DNA of 64,000 nucleotides from Sphingomonas sp. NFR15 (lineage in GTDB: Bacteria; Pseudomonadota; Alphaproteobacteria; Sphingomonadales; Sphingomonadaceae), in contig NZ_FMWX01000003.1 in the NCBI RefSeq assembly GCF_900103265.1, positions 248,001 through 312,000 of the forward strand. The letters are read 5' to 3'. Positions 61,220 through 64,000 of the stretch are shown here, piece by piece; position 1 is the first letter of the stretch, and each line of letters begins with the position of its first letter. The position numbers and the translations under genes were made by a program. The notes beneath the pieces are model-generated. The model was not told where the DNA came from. It was given only the letters and a program-made list of their open reading frames with translations, and ran no database searches.

Positions 61220-62089
61220 TCAGCGCGTCGGCACCGGTTCTGGGCCGGTATAGTCGTAGAAGCCGCGCTTGGTCTTGCGCCCGAACCAGCCGGCCTCGAC
61301 ATATTTCACCAGCAGCGGCGCCGGGCGGAACTTGGGGTCGCCGGTGCTCGTGAAGAGCACGCGGCAGATCTCCAGGCAGGTGTCGAGCCCGATGAAATCG
61401 GCGAGCGTCAGCGGCCCCATTGGATGGTTGAGCCCGAGCTGGCAGCCGAGATCGATGTCGCGCACGCTCGCCACGCCCTCGCCGAGCGCGAAGCACGCTT
61501 CGTTGAGCATCGGCATCAGCACGCGGTTGACGATGAAGCCCGGCGCGTCATTGGCGCGCACGACCTGCTTGCCGAGCGATTGCGCATAGGCTTCCACCGT
61601 GGCCACGGTCGCGTCCGAGGTGGCGAGGCCGCGGATCAGCTCGATCAGCCCCATCACCGGCACCGGATTGAAGAAATGCACCCCGACGAACCGCGCCGGA
61701 TCTGGCGACGCCTGCGCGAGCCGCGTGATCGGGATCGACGAGGTGTTCGAGGCGAGGATCGCGTCGGCGCCCAGCACCGTGCCGATCTCTGCGAAGATCG
61801 CGCGCTTGATCTCCTCGCGCTCGGTCGCCGCCTCGATCACCAGCGCGCACGCGCCCATCGCGGCGACGCTCTCGACCGGTTCGATCAGCGCAAGCGCCGC
61901 GTCGCGCGCTTCGCTCGTGAGCTTTTCCTTGGTAACGAGCCGGTCCAGCGCCTTGGCGATGCCCGCCTTGCCGGCCTCGGCGCGCTCGCGCGAGACGTCG
62001 CTCAGCAGCACGCGGTAGCCGGCCTGTGCGGACACCTGCGCGATTCCCGCGCCCATCTGGCCTGCGCCGATCACACCCACTGCTTGCAT
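61220..62089 (-). CDS. 3-hydroxybutyryl-CoA/3-hydroxyacyl-CoA dehydrogenase
   Basis: A 289-aa NAD-dependent dehydrogenase. The Rossmann site GVIGAGQMGAGIAQ lies at about residues 5-18. The catalytic His is in RFVGVHFFNPVP near 138, with Glu and Asn further on (INEAC-like LNEACFALGEGVAS). The C-terminal dimerisation domain has GLNHPMGPLTLADFIGLD. Acts in fatty-acid or polyhydroxybutyrate-related beta-oxidation steps. No co-directional partner is adjacent, so the precise pathway is not shown. Confidence 0.92.
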   Translation of the reverse strand: MQAVGVIGAGQMGAGIAQVSAQAGYRVLLSDVSRERAEAGKAGIAKALDRLVTKEKLTSEARDAALALIEPVESVAAMGACALVIEAATEREEIKRAIFAEIGTVLGADAILASNTSSIPITRLAQASPDPARFVGVHFFNPVPVMGLIELIRGLATSDATVATVEAYAQSLGKQVVRANDAPGFIVNRVLMPMLNEACFALGEGVASVRDIDLGCQLGLNHPMGPLTLADFIGLDTCLEICRVLFTSTGDPKFRPAPLLVKYVEAGWFGRKTKRGFYDYTGPEPVPTR

Positions 62090-62176
62090 CGTCCGGCCCT
62101 TCGCCTAAGAAATCCTCGCGCAAGCTTTAGCGGCATTTCGCCGACCTGCCAGCCGCTATGAAGGGGCCGTGTACCG

Positions 62177-63178
62177 ATGTCTGCTCTCGCGCTCCTGCTG
62201 ACGGTGGCGCTTCCCGTGACCGCGGCGCCGGTCAAGCCCGGTCCGTTCGCGACCTTCGGCGATTGGGCGGTGGCGTGCGACAACGCCAACCGCTGCACGC
62301 TCAGCACGCTCGATCCCGAGGAAGGCGCGCCGCCGAGCGAGGTGTTCACGGTGATGCGCGAGGCGGGGTCGCCGGGCCGCTGGAAACTGTGGCTGACCGC
62401 GCGCACCGACGAGGATCCGTTCGCGATCGAGATCGGCGGCGAGCAGGTCGGCGGGCCGTTCCGCGCCACGCCCGACGGCGCGACCATCGAAGGCGCGACC
62501 GCGCGCGAGATCGCCGCCGCGCTGCCGGGCGCGCGGCGCATCGCCGTGGTCGACGGGACGGGGCGCGAGCTGGCGCGGATCTCGCCGGACGGACTCGATG
62601 CGGCGCTGCGCTACATGGACGGCGTGCAAGGTCGCGCGGGCACGGTGACGGCGACGATCGCGCGCGGCCGCAAGCCGGAGCGCTCGGTTCCGCCGGCGCC
62701 CGCCCTGCCGATCGTCCCGGTGGCGCGGCCGGTCGGCCATCCGCCGGTGCTGACGCAGGCCCGGATCAAGGCGTTGCGGCGGCGCGCCAAATGCCCCGTC
62801 ATGCGCGGCACCGCGAAGGCGCAGGTGTATTCGCTCGATCATGTGCGCAACGTCGTGCTGGTGCCGTGCCGCACGACCGGCGACAACCCAACCGAGGCGG
62901 TGTTCCTGCTCGACAAGGGCGTCGCCCGTCCCGCCCGGCTCGATGCGACGCCGGGGCTCGATGGATGGACGCGTGTGCCGCGCGTCACCAACGGGAGCTA
63001 TTCGAACGGTTCGCTCTATAGTTACGCCCGCAAGGCGCGGGATGGCGATTGCGGCGTGTCGCAGCACTTCCTTTGGGACGGGCATCTGTTCCGGCTGATC
63101 GAGCAGGCGCAGATGGATGTGTGCCGGGGCAACACGACGTTTCTCAACACCTGGCGGGTGCGGCTGCAGACGAAATAG
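62177..63178 (+). CDS. DUF1176 domain secreted protein
   Basis: A 333-aa protein with a signal peptide (about residues 1-17, ALALLLTVALPVTAA) and the DUF1176 pattern: FATFGDWAVACDNANRCTL at the start, and conserved Cys pairs CPVM...C and DCGVSQHFLWDG near the C-terminus. Such proteins are periplasmic with unknown function, in some annotations related to invasion-associated IalB-like beta domains. ATG 62177 is the likely start. Confidence 0.82.
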   Translation: MSALALLLTVALPVTAAPVKPGPFATFGDWAVACDNANRCTLSTLDPEEGAPPSEVFTVMREAGSPGRWKLWLTARTDEDPFAIEIGGEQVGGPFRATPDGATIEGATAREIAAALPGARRIAVVDGTGRELARISPDGLDAALRYMDGVQGRAGTVTATIARGRKPERSVPPAPALPIVPVARPVGHPPVLTQARIKALRRRAKCPVMRGTAKAQVYSLDHVRNVVLVPCRTTGDNPTEAVFLLDKGVARPARLDATPGLDGWTRVPRVTNGSYSNGSLYSYARKARDGDCGVSQHFLWDGHLFRLIEQAQMDVCRGNTTFLNTWRVRLQTK

Positions 63179-63181
63179 CGG

Positions 63182-64000
63182 TCACGGCGCGAGCCGGTTC
63201 GGCTGGGCTTCGGCGAGGATCACGGCGAAGAGATCGTCGGGATCGGTCCATTCGGCGATCGGTGTCCAGCCGCCGGCGTGGAGCAGGACGCGCGCGTCGC
63301 GCGGGCCGTATTTGTGGCTGTTCTCGGTGTGGATCGTCTCGCCGGCGGCCATCGTGAACGCGTGGCCGTCGATCGTGAAGGCGATATCGGCCTGCGCCTC
63401 CAGGTGCATTTCGATGCGCGCGCGATCGTCGTTCCAGCGCGCAACGTGGCGAAAGTCGTCCACAGGAAGCGTGGCGGCGAGTTCGTGGTTGATGCGATCC
63501 AACAGGTTGCGGTTGAAGGCGGCGGTGACGCCGGCGGCGTCGTCATAGGCGGCGGTGAGCACGCCCGCGTCCTTGATCCGGTCCATGCCGATCAGCAGCA
63601 TCGCACCCTCTCCTAGCGACTGCTTCATCGCGCGCAGGAGATCGACCGACGAGGCGGGCACCATGTTGCCGATCGTCGAGCCGGGGAAGAAGCCGAGCTT
63701 GGGCGCGTCGGCGATCTGCGCGGGCAAGTTGATCGGGCGGAGGAAATCACCTTCGACCGGCAGCACGGTCAGCCCAGGGAAGGCGCCGGCGATGACCGCC
63801 GAGGATTCGCGGAGGAAATCGCCCGAAATGTCGATCGGCACATAGGCGGACGGATCGAGCGCGCGCAGCACGATCGGCGTCTTCATCGACGATCCCGAGC
63901 CGAATTCGACCAGCGCGCGGCCCGGCCCGGCGAGCGCGGCGACCTCGGGCGCGATGCGGCGCAGGATCGCGGTTTCGGTGCGGGTGGGGTAATATTCGGG
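63182..64000 (-). CDS. egtD: L-histidine N-alpha-methyltransferase EgtD (5' end outside window)
   Basis: At least 272 residues are visible, running off the right edge. EYYPTRTETAILRR and EFGSGSSMKT are the SAM-binding start of the EgtD/DUF2260 methyltransferase; GFFPGSTIGNM, LIGMDRIKD and, near the end, ENSHKYGP are further signatures, with the histidine-binding region between. EgtD trimethylates histidine to hercynine, the first step of ergothioneine synthesis. Its partner egtB would be expected next to it beyond the edge. The stop codon lies 3 bases from the DUF1176 stop on the other strand. Confidence 0.9.
   Translation of the reverse strand, partial: PEYYPTRTETAILRRIAPEVAALAGPGRALVEFGSGSSMKTPIVLRALDPSAYVPIDISGDFLRESSAVIAGAFPGLTVLPVEGDFLRPINLPAQIADAPKLGFFPGSTIGNMVPASSVDLLRAMKQSLGEGAMLLIGMDRIKDAGVLTAAYDDAAGVTAAFNRNLLDRINHELAATLPVDDFRHVARWNDDRARIEMHLEAQADIAFTIDGHAFTMAAGETIHTENSHKYGPRDARVLLHAGGWTPIAEWTDPDDLFAVILAEAQPNRLAP

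Noticed and set aside
1..64000. CRISPR arrays, insertion sequences, transposases, rRNA
   Set aside because: Read for regularly spaced repeats, DDE or serine transposase motifs and rRNA signatures; none seen.

Overview
The window comes from a GC-rich alphaproteobacterium, most likely a sphingomonad (Sphingomonas, Sphingobium or Novosphingobium type). This is inferred from the protein families, the strong GC bias, the DUF736/TraF/VirD2-relaxase/Trb gene set typical of sphingomonad conjugative elements, and the flanking housekeeping genes. There is no 16S rRNA in the window.

Positions 1 to about 41483 are the right-hand part of an integrative and conjugative element (ICE). Its left end lies outside the window. 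The right end is marked by a tyrosine integrase (40032-41306) next to the 3' end of a tRNA-Leu(CAG) gene (41483-41569, minus). The backbone is split in two. On the left are DUF736, an excisionase-like HTH protein, the TraF peptidase, a lytic transglycosylase and a VirD2-like relaxase (1140-8296). On the right are the TraG/VirD4 coupling protein, a CopG-type protein and trbBCDEJLFGI (27944-39529), followed by DUF2274 and a second small HTH protein. No trbK-like entry-exclusion gene is visible between trbJ and trbL.

An abiEi/abiEii pair (4329-6016) sits inside the left block, behind a four-box inverted-repeat operator. Between relaxase and traG lies about 19.6 kb of defence cargo: (a) a 724-aa PD-(D/E)xK protein convergent with mcrBC (8384-14207); (b) a plus-strand series of 5mC methyltransferase, DUF262, HEPN-like protein, Vsr endonuclease, RpoD-like sigma factor, DrmA-like helicase and DrmB-like DUF1998 protein (14352-23839); (c) an overlapping Fic and NERD-helicase pair on the minus strand (23836-26630); and (d) a nucleotidyltransferase-HEPN fusion (26852-27772). 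Set (b) resembles the DISARM core (methylase + DrmA + DrmB), without a recognisable drmC and with a built-in sigma factor and mismatch/RNA nucleases. It is the best candidate here for a poorly described system.

From 41483 to 64000 the window is ordinary chromosome: tRNA-Leu, an NDUFA9-like oxidoreductase, uppP, gltD-gltB behind a promoter buried in a 16-bp-stem palindrome, two small envelope proteins, a GST, a CsaA-like protein, pepN, an M28 peptidase, an SDR protein, an EamA transporter, threonine aldolase, a class A PBP, 3-hydroxyacyl-CoA dehydrogenase, a DUF1176 protein and a truncated egtD. I saw no transposase, rRNA or CRISPR array.
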